A model generated the notes under the pieces. It did no database searches. It was given only the letters and a program-made list of their open reading frames with translations, and was not told the origin of the DNA. A stretch of DNA of 64,000 nt from Nocardioides rubriscoriae (GTDB lineage: Bacteria; Actinomycetota; Actinomycetes; Propionibacteriales; Nocardioidaceae), in the NCBI RefSeq assembly GCF_008087085.1, contig NZ_VIYJ01000001.1, positions 310,001-374,000 of the forward strand, read 5' to 3'. Of this stretch, positions 33,665 to 42,381 are shown one piece after another. Each line of letters opens with the position of its first letter. Position 1 is the first letter of the stretch. The position numbers were made by a program, and so were the translations under genes.

Positions 33665-35164
33665 ATGAGTACCCCCGAGCACAGCACCCACCTGTCCCGT
33701 CCCACCCGCGCACTGCGCGCCAGCCGCCTGGGGCGGTGGTACCGCGGGCTGTCGCGCCGCGGGCAGACCACCGTCGAGGCCCTCGTGGCGCTGCCCGGGC
33801 CGCTGGTCGTCGGGTTCCTGATCTATGCGCCGCTGGCGTTCACCGCTCCCGTCGTGCTTGAGGTGGTGTTCTGGGTCGTCTTCGTGTCGATGGCGGTCAC
33901 GTCGTTCCTCATCGCGATGGAGTGCGCGCGGGCCTACCGCTTCCCCGAGCCGCCGTTGAGTCGGCAGGTGCCCGACCGGGAGCTGCCGCGGATCGCGACC
34001 ATCGTGGCGGCGTACCTGCCCAACGAGCAGGACACCCTGATGGAGTCGCTGCAGGCCCACCTCGCCCTCGACTACCCCGCCGACCGGCACCTGCTGGTGC
34101 TGGCCTACAACACCCCCGAGCCGCTGCCGATCGAGAGCCGGCTCGAGGCGCTGGCCGAGCACGACCCGCGGGTCATCGTGCTGCGGGTCGAGGGGTCGAC
34201 CTCGAAGGTCGAGAACGTCAACGCCGCCCTCACCGTGCTCGGCGACGGGGTCGACGTGATCGGCATCTTCGACGCCGACCACCACCCCCACCCGACCGCG
34301 CCGCGCCGGGTCGCGCAGTGGCTCGGCGACGCCGCCGGTGACCAGCGCTTCGACGTCGTGCAGGGCCAGTGCGCGGTGCGCAACGTCGAGGAGTCCCGGG
34401 TGACCCGCACGGTCGCCGCCGAGTTCGCCACGTTGTACGCCGTGGCGCACCCCGGGCGCACCGTCGTGCACGACTTCGGCATCTTCGGCGGCAGCAACGG
34501 GTGGTGGCGCGCACCGGTCATCACCGAGCTCGGCCTCAACGCCACCATGCTCACCGAGGACATCGACGTCAGCGCCCGCGCCCTGGCCGACGGACGCCGC
34601 CTGGCCACCGACCCGCGGATCCTGTCCTACGAGCTGGCCCCGGTGACGTGGTCGGCGTGGTGGCGCCAGCGGATGCGCTGGTCGCAGGGCTGGCTCGAGG
34701 TCAGCCTGCGCCACGCCAGCGCGCTCGTGCGCAACCCCCGGCTCTCGCTGGCCCAGCGCCGCGGCGTGGTCATGCTCTTCGGCTGGCGCATCGTGCACCC
34801 CTGGATCGCCACCCAGATGGCCCCGGTGCTGCTGGCCATGTCGCTGGTGCCGGGCCGTGACATCCCGTGGCTGCTGCTGTTCTTCGTGTTCTCCGCCGCC
34901 GGCATCAACGGCATCCCCGTGCTGCAGGCGGTCGCCGCCAACCGCCTCGGCCCTCCCGGCGTCGGCGGGCGGCCGTGGCTGTTCACCCGCTTCACCCTGG
35001 TCAGCCTCGTCTTCTACGCCGAGCTGCGGATGATGGTCACCCGCGGCAGCGTCGTGCGCCACGTGCTCGGGGCCCACACCTGGGACGTCACCAGCCGTTC
35101 CGCCAAGCAGGCCACGAGCGCGGCCCTGACGCCCGAACCCGTCGTCTCGGGGGTCGGGTCGTGA
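33665..35164 (+). CDS. Processive-type GT2 glycosyltransferase, membrane-embedded
   Basis: The 499-residue protein has two N-terminal membrane segments, a cytoplasmic GT-A domain and three to four C-terminal segments. The cellulose/hyaluronan-synthase motifs are present: DAD at 203-205, TED at 297-299 and QRMRW at 335-339. It would polymerise or transfer a sugar from a nucleotide donor while exporting the chain. GTG of the next gene overlaps its stop as GTGA. About 420 bp upstream hold the REP array and an unusual AT-rich patch near 33560-33590 that may be the promoter. The glycan is unknown. Confidence 0.85.
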   Translation: MSTPEHSTHLSRPTRALRASRLGRWYRGLSRRGQTTVEALVALPGPLVVGFLIYAPLAFTAPVVLEVVFWVVFVSMAVTSFLIAMECARAYRFPEPPLSRQVPDRELPRIATIVAAYLPNEQDTLMESLQAHLALDYPADRHLLVLAYNTPEPLPIESRLEALAEHDPRVIVLRVEGSTSKVENVNAALTVLGDGVDVIGIFDADHHPHPTAPRRVAQWLGDAAGDQRFDVVQGQCAVRNVEESRVTRTVAAEFATLYAVAHPGRTVVHDFGIFGGSNGWWRAPVITELGLNATMLTEDIDVSARALADGRRLATDPRILSYELAPVTWSAWWRQRMRWSQGWLEVSLRHASALVRNPRLSLAQRRGVVMLFGWRIVHPWIATQMAPVLLAMSLVPGRDIPWLLLFFVFSAAGINGIPVLQAVAANRLGPPGVGGRPWLFTRFTLVSLVFYAELRMMVTRGSVVRHVLGAHTWDVTSRSAKQATSAALTPEPVVSGVGS

Positions 35165-36552
35165 GCGGCGTACGCAGCCTGCGCCTGCGTCCGCCCGCCG
35201 CGGAGCGCTTCGACCACGGCTTCGGCCGCGGGTCGAGCCGGCCCGGCGCCCGCGCCTCGCTCAAGCTGCGCGGCGTCGAGGGGTGGCGCGGGGTCGCCTG
35301 CCTGGTCGTCGTCGGCTTCCACGTCTGGCAGAACATGGACACCGACGGCGACGGCCTCGGGCCCGGCCGCTCCGGCAGCGCGCTCTCGGCCATCCTCAGC
35401 GTCGACGTCGCGGTCGACCTGTTCTTCGTGCTGTCCGGGCTGCTGCTCTTCCTGCCGTTCGCGCACGCCGCGCTCGACGACCGGCGCGCGGTGCCGGCCT
35501 GGCGCGAGTTCCTGTGGCGGCGCTGCCTGCGGTTGCTTCCGGTCTACTGGTTCCTGGTGCTCGTGTGCTGGGCGACGCGCAACTTCGGGTTCGCCACGGC
35601 CGAGTGGAAGGACCTGGTGCTCCATCTGACGCTGCTGCAGTCGTTCGACTCCGACACGATCTTCTACACGATCGGCCCGGCCTGGACGCTGTCGATCGAG
35701 TGGATCTTCTACCTGTCCCTGGCCGCCCTCGGCCCGGCGTTCGTGCGCTCGATCCGCCGCTCGGCCCCGACCCAGGTCAGGGTGGTCCGCATGCTCGGCG
35801 CCCTCACGGTCGTCGCCGCGGTGTCGATGCTGTTCAAGATCAACGTCCAGGTCGTGTGGCAGATCCCGGTCACCGACTGGGCGTGGCGCTTCGGACCGAT
35901 GGCCAAGGCCGACGACTTCGCGCTCGGGATGGCGCTGGCCGTGGTCATGGTCGTCCTCGGCAACCGCCGCCTGCCCGCCCTCGCGACCGTCGGCCTGGCC
36001 GCCTCCGGCGTCGCCCTCGTGTACGCCGCGCGGGTCCGGCTCGACGCCGACCCCGACTCCCTGCTGGTGATCCTGCGCCACCCGGTCGCCGCCGCCGGCT
36101 GGTGCCTGCTGCTCCTGGCCGTGATGACCGCCCGCAGCGACCGCCCCGCCCGATGGGTCGACAACTGGCTGTTCGTGAGGCTCAGCATCGTCGCCTACAC
36201 CGTCTACCTCGTGCACGAGCCGGTCATCCTGGTGCTCGTCAAGGCCGGCCTGCTCTCCCCCGACCCCGACCGCTACCTGCTCAACCTGGCCGTGTCGGTG
36301 ACGCTCACTCTGCTGGCCGCGTGGGTGCTGCACCGCACCGTCGAGGAACCCTGGATCGACCTCGGCGCCCTGCAGTCGCGCGGCGGCGGCCGCAAGAACC
36401 TCTACCTGCACGCCCGCCCCGGCCCCTCCCTGCAGGCGGTCACCGTCGAGCCCGGCCGACCGCGGCTGCGCGACGAGGTGCTCGCGGGCTCCGGCCACCA
36501 GGGTGCGGCGATCACGGTGGTCGCGAGTGACCGTGTGGGTGGGCGACCGTGA
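35161..36552 (+). CDS. Acyltransferase 3 (OafA-type) membrane protein
   Basis: The 463-residue protein has about ten membrane segments. The N-terminal GVEGWRGVACLVVVGFHVW contains the conserved His/Arg region of acyltransferase-3, and DLFFVLSGLLLFLPF follows at the expected spacing. Such proteins O-acetylate or acylate extracytoplasmic glycans. A charged C-terminal tail of about 65 residues follows the last segment. It is coupled by GTGA overlaps on both sides, between the GT2 synthase and a protein of unknown function. Acylation of that synthase's glycan is the natural inference. Confidence 0.87.
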   Translation: MSGVRSLRLRPPAAERFDHGFGRGSSRPGARASLKLRGVEGWRGVACLVVVGFHVWQNMDTDGDGLGPGRSGSALSAILSVDVAVDLFFVLSGLLLFLPFAHAALDDRRAVPAWREFLWRRCLRLLPVYWFLVLVCWATRNFGFATAEWKDLVLHLTLLQSFDSDTIFYTIGPAWTLSIEWIFYLSLAALGPAFVRSIRRSAPTQVRVVRMLGALTVVAAVSMLFKINVQVVWQIPVTDWAWRFGPMAKADDFALGMALAVVMVVLGNRRLPALATVGLAASGVALVYAARVRLDADPDSLLVILRHPVAAAGWCLLLLAVMTARSDRPARWVDNWLFVRLSIVAYTVYLVHEPVILVLVKAGLLSPDPDRYLLNLAVSVTLTLLAAWVLHRTVEEPWIDLGALQSRGGGRKNLYLHARPGPSLQAVTVEPGRPRLRDEVLAGSGHQGAAITVVASDRVGGRP

Positions 36553-37625
36553 GGGTCCGGGTGCGGGGCGGCGTCAAGGCCCTCGGGGCCGTCGGCGCGG
36601 TCGTGGCCCTGAGCGTCGGGCCGGCCCGGCACTACCTGGCCAGCGACGCTCCCCCGTCGATCCTCGACGTCCACCTGGTCGACGACCCGGCCGCCGCGCC
36701 CCGGCTGCCCGTCTGGCCCGTCGGCGTCGTCGACACCGCCGAGGCGCTCCCGGGCGGCGACGAGCGACCCGAGCCGCCGGTCACCCCGCTCACCTACGCC
36801 GAGGCGACGGTCGCCGCGGCCCGCAAGGACCGCGCCACGGTCACCCTCGTCGGTGCTCCCAGCGACGTCCCGCTGCTGGGGGTCGGGTCGGTCATCACCG
36901 CCGGCGACGTCGCCTACCTCGCAGCGCTCCCCGAGCCGCTGCGCACCCGGGTCGTCGGCTTCCTGGCCCAGGCCGACGGGGCCGCCCTGTCGGTCACCGC
37001 CGTCGACGGACCGGCGACCGGTGACGTCACCGTCGTACGCCGGGGCAGCCCGGCCTCCGCACGCGACGCCCTCGACGCCCACCGCGACGTCGCGCGGCTG
37101 CTGAAGGTCTGGTCGCAGGTGCGGCCCGACCTGTCGGCCCTGCTCGGCTCCGACGCGCCCGGGCCCGACGCCGCCGACGTCGCCGGCGCCAGCGGCCTGG
37201 AGGCCGGCGCCTCGGGTCGCGGGACCCGGGAGGCCAGCACCGTCGCCCGGGTCGTGACCGAGGAGATCCTCCCCGAGCTCGACGCCGGCCACGTGCCCCT
37301 GGCCCCGGCCCTGCTCGCCGCCCGCTCCCCCGGCGGCCTGCTCGCGCTCGAGGACGACCAACCCGTCCTGACCGCCCGCGGGGCGGCGTACGCCGTCGCA
37401 GCGCGGGTCGTGCAGCCCGGTGTCCGGGCCACCCCGGTGCGCGTCGTCGGACCGGTCCGGGCGCGCGCCTTCGCCCGGCCCGGCGGCGGGGCGTCGGTGC
37501 TGCTGTGGAACCCCGGAGCCCGTCGTACGGTCACGGTGCTGGCGCCGGCCGGTGACCGCGTGCTGCGGGTCAGGGTCACGGTCGCCGCGGGCGCGCTGAC
37601 CGGGGTCGTGCTCGGCGCACGATGA
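36549..37625 (+). CDS. Unknown exported protein in GT2-acyltransferase operon
   Basis: The 358-residue protein has one N-terminal hydrophobic segment (residues about 9-26) and an otherwise soluble Ala/Val/Asp-rich body. I recognise no family. The C-terminal 90 residues are predicted beta-rich (VRVVGPVRARAFARPGGG, VLLWNPGARRTVTVLAP), like a small sandwich domain, and the middle is helical. It is coupled by 4-bp overlaps to the acyltransferase before it and the cutinase-like gene after it, so it probably works with them at the outer membrane face. It has no Cys for a lipoprotein anchor. Confidence 0.7.
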   Translation: MRVRVRGGVKALGAVGAVVALSVGPARHYLASDAPPSILDVHLVDDPAAAPRLPVWPVGVVDTAEALPGGDERPEPPVTPLTYAEATVAAARKDRATVTLVGAPSDVPLLGVGSVITAGDVAYLAALPEPLRTRVVGFLAQADGAALSVTAVDGPATGDVTVVRRGSPASARDALDAHRDVARLLKVWSQVRPDLSALLGSDAPGPDAADVAGASGLEAGASGRGTREASTVARVVTEEILPELDAGHVPLAPALLAARSPGGLLALEDDQPVLTARGAAYAVAARVVQPGVRATPVRVVGPVRARAFARPGGGASVLLWNPGARRTVTVLAPAGDRVLRVRVTVAAGALTGVVLGAR

Positions 37626-38419
37626 GCGCCCTCGGGCGGGGCCTCGGCGTGCTCGCGGCCGTGGTCGCCCTGGTGCTCGGACTCGTCGGGTGCGGTGACG
37701 GCTCGTCGGGCGACGAGACCTCCGCGACCTGCGTCGAGCTGACGGTCATCGGGGGCCGCGGCTCGGGCCAGGCCGTCGACAGCGCACGGCCGCGCGGCTT
37801 CGGCAAGGAAGCCGGCGAGCTCGCGGTCGCCGTCGGCGACGCGGCCACCAACCCGCCGCGCAGCTGGCGCACCGCCTACGTCGCGATCGACTACCCCGCA
37901 GTCGACGTCCCGACCATCCGCGCCGACCCCGCGGCGTTCGACACCAGCGTGCAGGCCGGGGTCGACGACGGGCTCGCCGCGGCCCGCGACGCCGTCACCT
38001 CGTGCCCCTCGACCCGCCTGGTCGTCATCGGCAGCAGCCAGGGCGCCGCCGTGGTCCACGGCATCGCGGCCCGGCTGGCCGCCGACGACACCCTCGCCCC
38101 GGTGCGCGACCGGGTGCTGGGCATCGTGCTGCTGGGCGACCCGACCCGGCGGCGGGCCGACGACGACGTGGAGCACGTCGACCCCGGCGGGGTGGCGGCC
38201 GAGGACGGGTTCCTCGCCGACGACCGCGACGACGTGGGCCCGGCGCTGGCCGGGCGGGTGCTGTCGGTCTGCGCGGTCGGCGACACCGTGTGCGCCTCGG
38301 CGCCGGGCACGACGTGGGCGACCCTGCAGATCTCCGCCGTCCACAACCAGGGCTACACCGTCGAGCTGGTCGGCGGCGTGGTGCTCAGCTGGTTGGGCAG
38401 CCGGCCCGCGGTGGGGTGA
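37622..38419 (+). CDS. Cutinase-family serine esterase lipoprotein
   Basis: The 265-residue protein has a lipoprotein signal ending LGLVGCGDG, then an alpha/beta-hydrolase cutinase fold. The nucleophile is Ser139 in IGSSQGAAVV, the Asp is in CAVGDTVC and the His in AVHNQGYT, with paired cysteines near both ends as in cutinases. It should cleave an ester outside the membrane. ATG 37622 overlaps the previous stop by 4 bp. In this operon it may remove acyl groups from, or transfer them to, the glycan. That role is inference. Confidence 0.83.
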   Translation: MSALGRGLGVLAAVVALVLGLVGCGDGSSGDETSATCVELTVIGGRGSGQAVDSARPRGFGKEAGELAVAVGDAATNPPRSWRTAYVAIDYPAVDVPTIRADPAAFDTSVQAGVDDGLAAARDAVTSCPSTRLVVIGSSQGAAVVHGIAARLAADDTLAPVRDRVLGIVLLGDPTRRRADDDVEHVDPGGVAAEDGFLADDRDDVGPALAGRVLSVCAVGDTVCASAPGTTWATLQISAVHNQGYTVELVGGVVLSWLGSRPAVG

Positions 38420-38502
38420 TCGGCCGGTGCAGGGTCTCGAGGCTCGTCGCTGGTGCGAGCGCAACAAGCCGCGAACCCACCGAGACAACGCCGAAATGAC
38501 GT

Positions 38503-38532
38503 CGACCCGCCGGCGGTGGGGCCGGCGGGTCG
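38503..38532. terminator. Bidirectional hairpin between convergent genes
   Basis: A 12-bp perfect stem (38503-38514 with 38521-38532) with a 6-base loop lies between the cutinase-like gene and the convergent sseC. It could end transcription in either direction. Confidence 0.65.
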
Positions 38533-38551
38533 TCGTACGGGAGGAGGCGGG

Positions 38552-38851
38552 TCAGCCGATGGCGACGACGACCTCGGCCACGGAGCCGACGGCGGCCTGG
38601 ACCTGCTTGTCGACCGGGTCGGCCTTGGGGGCCAGGGTGCGCAGGGTCCACTGGCCCTCGCCGGCGAAGAACCGGAAGTGGCCCGAGGCCGAGGTCGGGA
38701 CCTCGGCGGTGAACTCACCGGTCTTGTCGAGCAGGCGCACGTAGGCGTTGCCGACGGGCTCGCCGTCGCGCAGCACCTGGCCCTGGATCAGGGCCTCCTT
38801 GGCGACGTTGACGCCGTCGAGCGACAGGCCGCCCTCAGTGGCGCCGCACAT
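38552..38851 (-). CDS. sseC: SseC-like DUF1416 protein
   Basis: The 99-residue protein begins MCGATEGGLSLDGVNVAKEA and matches DUF1416, the family of mycobacterial SseC. It carries a carboxypeptidase-regulatory-like beta fold (IQGQVLRDGEPVGNAYVRLLD, SGHFRFF). In mycobacteria it is always next to a CysA-type sulfurtransferase, as here, where its ATG overlaps that gene's stop by one base (TGATG). Biochemical function is not established. The conserved Cys2 may take part in sulfur transfer (inference). Confidence 0.85.
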   Translation of the reverse strand: MCGATEGGLSLDGVNVAKEALIQGQVLRDGEPVGNAYVRLLDKTGEFTAEVPTSASGHFRFFAGEGQWTLRTLAPKADPVDKQVQAAVGSVAEVVVAIG

Positions 38852-39705
38852 CAGGCGTCGGCCGATCCGGGCTCGTCGCCCAGGGCGATCGGGACGCCGA
38901 CCAGCGAGCCGTACTCGGTCCACGAGCCGTCGTAGTTCTTGACGTTGGCGTGGCCCAGGAGCTCCTTGAGCACGAACCAGGTCAGCGACGAGCGCTCACC
39001 GATGCGGCACAGGGCGATGGTGTCCTTGGAGTCGTCGATGCCGGCCTCGGCGTAGAGGGCCTTGAGGTCGTCGTCGGACTTGAAGGTGCCGTCGTCGTTG
39101 CAGTTCTTGCTCCACGGCACGTTGAGCGAGGTCGGGACGTGACCGGCACGCTGCGACTGCTCCTGCGGCAGGTGGGCCGGGGCCAGCAGGCGCCCGGCGT
39201 ACTCGTCGGGGCTGCGCACGTCGATGAGGTTCTGCACACCGATCGCGGCGATCGCGTCGTCGCGGAAGGCGCGGATGGAGCGGTCCTGCTCCTGCGCGGT
39301 GTACGACGTGGCCGGGCGGGTCGGCACCTCGTCGACGAGCTCGCGGGAGTCGAGCTCCCACTTCTTGCGGCCACCGTCCATCAGCTTGACGTCGGCGTGG
39401 CCGTAGAGCGTGAAGTACCAGTAGGCGTAGGCAGCGAACCAGTTGTTGTTGCCGCCGTAGAGCACGACGGTGTCGTCGTTGGCGATGCCCTTGCTCGACA
39501 GAAGCTGCTCGAACTGCTGCTTGTTGACGAAGTCGCGGCGGACCTGGTCCTGCAGCTCGGTCGACCAGTCGAGCTTGATCGCACCCTTGATGTGGCCCTT
39601 GTCGTAGGCGGTGGTGTCCTCGTCGACCTCGACGATCACGATGCCCGGGGTGTCGAGGTTGTCCTCGACCCACTGGGTGGTGACGAGTGAGTTCTCGCGG
39701 CTCAT
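38851..39705 (-). CDS. Two-domain rhodanese-type sulfurtransferase (CysA2/SseA-like)
   Basis: The 284-residue protein has two rhodanese domains. The first has KLDWSTELQDQVRRDF, LYGGNNNWFAAYAYWYF and a degenerate site. The second has NLIDVRSPDEYAG and the active-site loop ALCRIGERSS with the persulfide-carrying Cys. It transfers sulfane sulfur from thiosulfate or 3-mercaptopyruvate. ATG 39705 has AAAGG about 9 bp upstream. The neighbouring sseC, DUF4395, thioredoxin and MoaD-like genes suggest a sulfur-relay role. Confidence 0.9.
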   Translation of the reverse strand: MSRENSLVTTQWVEDNLDTPGIVIVEVDEDTTAYDKGHIKGAIKLDWSTELQDQVRRDFVNKQQFEQLLSSKGIANDDTVVLYGGNNNWFAAYAYWYFTLYGHADVKLMDGGRKKWELDSRELVDEVPTRPATSYTAQEQDRSIRAFRDDAIAAIGVQNLIDVRSPDEYAGRLLAPAHLPQEQSQRAGHVPTSLNVPWSKNCNDDGTFKSDDDLKALYAEAGIDDSKDTIALCRIGERSSLTWFVLKELLGHANVKNYDGSWTEYGSLVGVPIALGDEPGSADA

Positions 39706-39733
39706 GTGGTGGTGCCTTTCGGTTGGGTGCAGC

Positions 39734-40213
39734 TCAGTGAGTGGCGGCAGGGGTGGAAGCAGAAGCGGAGGTGGACGCCGGGACGACCCGGCGCAGGAGC
39801 AGGTAGAGCTCGCAGCCCAGGCAGAACCTGAAGACCGCGTTGAGCAGGGCCGCCACGAGGGCGAACCCGACGGCGACCAGGGCGAGGGTCTCGACGCCCG
39901 TGGGGTAGCCGACCAGTCCGAGGACGGCGAAGCCGAGGCCGACCGTCTGCGCGAAGCGCGGCGGGGTGGGGTCCTCGAGGTGGTCGGGCGCGCCCAGGCG
40001 CGGGCGCACCGCCGTACGGAACAGCCAGGCGACGGGGGTGTGCTGGACGCCGGCGATCGCACCCCACGCGAACAGCGCCGCCTGCACCGCGAGGATCGGG
40101 GCGGCGACGGCGGGCGGGGTGAGCAGCACGGCCACGAGCACCACGGCGGTGAGCGAGGCGGTGAACTGCGGGCCACGGGGGTCGATCCCGTGCTGGGGTC
40201 CGGGTGCGGACAT
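39734..40213 (-). CDS. DUF4395 membrane protein
   Basis: The 159-residue protein has four hydrophobic segments and a FRFCLGCELYLL motif whose CXXC lies at the end of a membrane helix, which matches DUF4395. These proteins recur beside thioredoxins and sulfurtransferases in actinobacteria. A role in moving reducing equivalents or sulfur across the membrane is plausible but unproven. It is 28 bp upstream of the sulfurtransferase and divergent from the inserted GMD-like gene. Confidence 0.8.
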   Translation of the reverse strand: MSAPGPQHGIDPRGPQFTASLTAVVLVAVLLTPPAVAAPILAVQAALFAWGAIAGVQHTPVAWLFRTAVRPRLGAPDHLEDPTPPRFAQTVGLGFAVLGLVGYPTGVETLALVAVGFALVAALLNAVFRFCLGCELYLLLRRVVPASTSASASTPAATH

Positions 40214-40480
40214 GGCGAGCTCCTGGGAGGTGGCGGGCGGACTGACGGACCGGCCCTGCGAGAGGGGCCGTGGCCGGGACGGAGAAAAATCTGGGTCCGG
40301 GCGTCAGCGAGCGCGACACAGGGCGGAACGCGTGCGGCAGTGGTCCACCGCGCGTCGCTTCGTCAGCCAGGTCGTTGCCACGTCAGCAACAGTACGGAAA
40401 CCGCGCGTTTCATTCCCCTCGACGTCTCAATGGATGGACACGCCTTCCACCATGTGGGACCCGATACGCTTCGGCCCACC

Positions 40481-41497
40481 ATGAACACGATCTCACGGAC
40501 CGCCCTGGTCACCGGCGCCGGCGGTCAGAGCGGCATCTACCTGGCCCGGCACCTCGTCTCCCTGGGCTACCGGGTGGTCGGCACCATCCGCCCCGGGGCG
40601 AGCGCGTCGCAGGCGGTCGCCGCCTACCTCGCCGGGGTCGAGGTGGTCGAGCACGAGCAGCGCGACGGCGCCGGCTTCGACCGGCTGCTGGCCGACCTGC
40701 GCCCCGACGAGATCTACAACCTCGCCGGCTTCACCTCCGTCGGCGCCAGCTGGGGCCACGCCGAGGTCGTCGCCGAGACCAACGGCATCGCCGTGCTGCG
40801 CATCCTGGAGTCGCTGGTGCGCCACCGCGACCGACACGGCTCGGCCCCCCGCTTCTTCCAGCCCTCGAGCTCGGAGATGTTCGGCACCGCCGACCACATG
40901 CCCCAGACCGAGTCGACGCCCCACCACCCGCGCAGCCCCTACGCCGTGAGCAAGAGCTTCGCCCACCACCTCACCGTCAACTACCGCGAGTCCTACGGCC
41001 TGTTCACCAGCACCGGCACGCTCTACAACCACGAGAGCCCGCTGCGCCCGCAGAAGTTCGTGACCCGCAAGATCTCCCGGGCCGTCGCCGAGATCGCGCT
41101 GGGCCGCCGCGAGAGCGTGACGCTCGGCAACCTCGACGTACGCCGCGACTGGGGGTTCGCCGGCGACTACGTGCGCTCGATGCACCTGATGCTGCAGCAG
41201 GACGACCCCACCGACTACCTGGTCGCGACCGGCCGGTCCTACGCGCTGTCGGAGCTGCTGCGCGTCGCGTTCGCCGCGGTCGGCATCGACGACCCCGCCC
41301 CCCACGTGCTCCAGGACCCCGCGTTCATGCGGCCCGCCGACGTCGCCGATCTCTACGGCGACCCGACCAAGGCCCGAGAGCAGCTCGGCTGGACCCCCAC
41401 CGTCGGCTTCGAGCAGATCGTCGAGCACATGGTGCGCAGCGACATCCGACGCCTGGAGACCGGCGTCGAGGAGTCGGTCGACTACCTGTTGCCCTGA
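40481..41497 (+). CDS. GDP-mannose 4,6-dehydratase-like SDR, second copy
   Basis: The 338-residue protein aligns along its whole length with the gmd at 22.9 kb: EIYNLAGFTSVGASW, SSSEMFGTADHMPQTE, SPYAVSKSFAHHLTVNYRESYGLFTSTG, RDWGFAGDYVRSMHLML and FMRPADVADLYGDP. The Rossmann start reads TGAGGQSGIYLA instead of TGITGQDG, so the cofactor site differs. It may dehydrate GDP-mannose or another NDP-sugar. A TACGCT hexamer 10 bp before ATG 40481 suggests an almost leaderless start. It interrupts a conserved sulfur-relay block and runs against both neighbours. Confidence 0.83.
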   Translation: MNTISRTALVTGAGGQSGIYLARHLVSLGYRVVGTIRPGASASQAVAAYLAGVEVVEHEQRDGAGFDRLLADLRPDEIYNLAGFTSVGASWGHAEVVAETNGIAVLRILESLVRHRDRHGSAPRFFQPSSSEMFGTADHMPQTESTPHHPRSPYAVSKSFAHHLTVNYRESYGLFTSTGTLYNHESPLRPQKFVTRKISRAVAEIALGRRESVTLGNLDVRRDWGFAGDYVRSMHLMLQQDDPTDYLVATGRSYALSELLRVAFAAVGIDDPAPHVLQDPAFMRPADVADLYGDPTKAREQLGWTPTVGFEQIVEHMVRSDIRRLETGVEESVDYLLP

Positions 41498-41516
41498 CGG
41501 GGCGTCCCCTCGTGGG

Positions 41517-41951
41517 TCAGGCGGGCAGTGACCGGAGCACCTGCTCCTTGGTCGGCGCCCCGGCCGCACGGCCGAGCTCACGGCCGGCGGCGTCGAGGAC
41601 GATCGTGGTCGGCGTACGCATGACACCGAGACGGCGGACCAGGTCGAGGTGCTGCTCGGCGTCGACCTCGAGGTGGCGTACGCCGGCCTCGGCCCGCGCC
41701 ACGTCGGCGAGCACGACCCGCGTGGTGCGGCACGGCGCGCAGAAGGCCGACGAGAACTGCACCAGCGTGGCGCGCTCCCCCAGGGCGTCGGCCCACGGGG
41801 TGTCGGTCAGGAGAGACTCGGCAGGCACGTCGGCCGCGTCGGTGACGGCGTCGGTCGCCGCGACGAACCGACCGTCGACGCGCCGGCGCCACAGACCGAA
41901 CGCGAGGGCGAGGACGACGGCCGCGATCGCGACGTAGGCTCCGGTGCTCAC
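41517..41951 (-). CDS. Membrane-anchored thioredoxin-like protein (ThiX-like)
   Basis: The 144-residue protein has an N-terminal membrane helix (VAIAAVVLALAFGLW) followed by a thioredoxin fold with active site CAPC in VQFSSAFCAPCRTTR and the cis-Pro loop GVMRTPTTIVL. It fits the ThiX protein seen between the sulfurtransferase and glnR in mycobacteria. GTG 41951 has GGGA just upstream. It lies 38 bp after the MoaD-like gene and probably reduces or carries persulfide from the sulfurtransferase (inference). Confidence 0.83.
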   Translation of the reverse strand: MSTGAYVAIAAVVLALAFGLWRRRVDGRFVAATDAVTDAADVPAESLLTDTPWADALGERATLVQFSSAFCAPCRTTRVVLADVARAEAGVRHLEVDAEQHLDLVRRLGVMRTPTTIVLDAAGRELGRAAGAPTKEQVLRSLPA

Positions 41952-41989
41952 GTGGGTCCCAACCGGTCGGCGGGCGTCGGCATTCCGGC

Positions 41990-42292
41990 TCAGCCCCCCG
42001 CGAAGGGCGGCAGGAACTCCACGCTCTGGCCGGCCTCGACCACGACGGTCGCCGGGTCGAGCGAGCGGACCGGGCGGTCGCCGACCAGCACCGAGCACGC
42101 GTCGACGACCGTCCGGAACCGGTCGTCGCCGTGGGCGTCGACCAGGCGGCGTACGAGATCGGTGAGGGTGAGCGGTCCGTCGACGACGACCTGCTCGGCG
42201 TCGGTGCCGGCGGCCTCACGGGCCGAGGCCCAGTAGCGGACGTGGATGACCTGCGTCTCAGATGTGTCGGTTCCGGTGCCCGTGTCGCTCAC
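41990..42292 (-). CDS. MoaD/ThiS-like sulfur-carrier protein
   Basis: The 100-residue ubiquitin-fold protein ends in the obligatory Gly-Gly (EFLPPFAGG), which would be thiocarboxylated. It has the family's V-R-YWASARE and LTDLVRRL regions. Without moaE, moeB or thiG nearby its acceptor is unclear; the neighbouring thioredoxin and rhodanese suggest a relay partner. It diverges from glnR across an 89-bp gap. Confidence 0.82.
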   Translation of the reverse strand: MSDTGTGTDTSETQVIHVRYWASAREAAGTDAEQVVVDGPLTLTDLVRRLVDAHGDDRFRTVVDACSVLVGDRPVRSLDPATVVVEAGQSVEFLPPFAGG

Positions 42293-42381
42293 GTTTCGGT
42301 ATTCTTCACCCTCAGGTAAACCGGCCGGTACCCGACGACGTGTCCCGGTCTCACACCCGCATCCTGTGGGAGGGGACCACC

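Noticed and set aside
38425..38485. Possible further REP-like element after the cutinase-like gene
   Set aside because: GGTCTCGAGGCTCG and GCGAGCGC resemble the family but the stem is not complementary and the right end is missing; at best a decayed copy.
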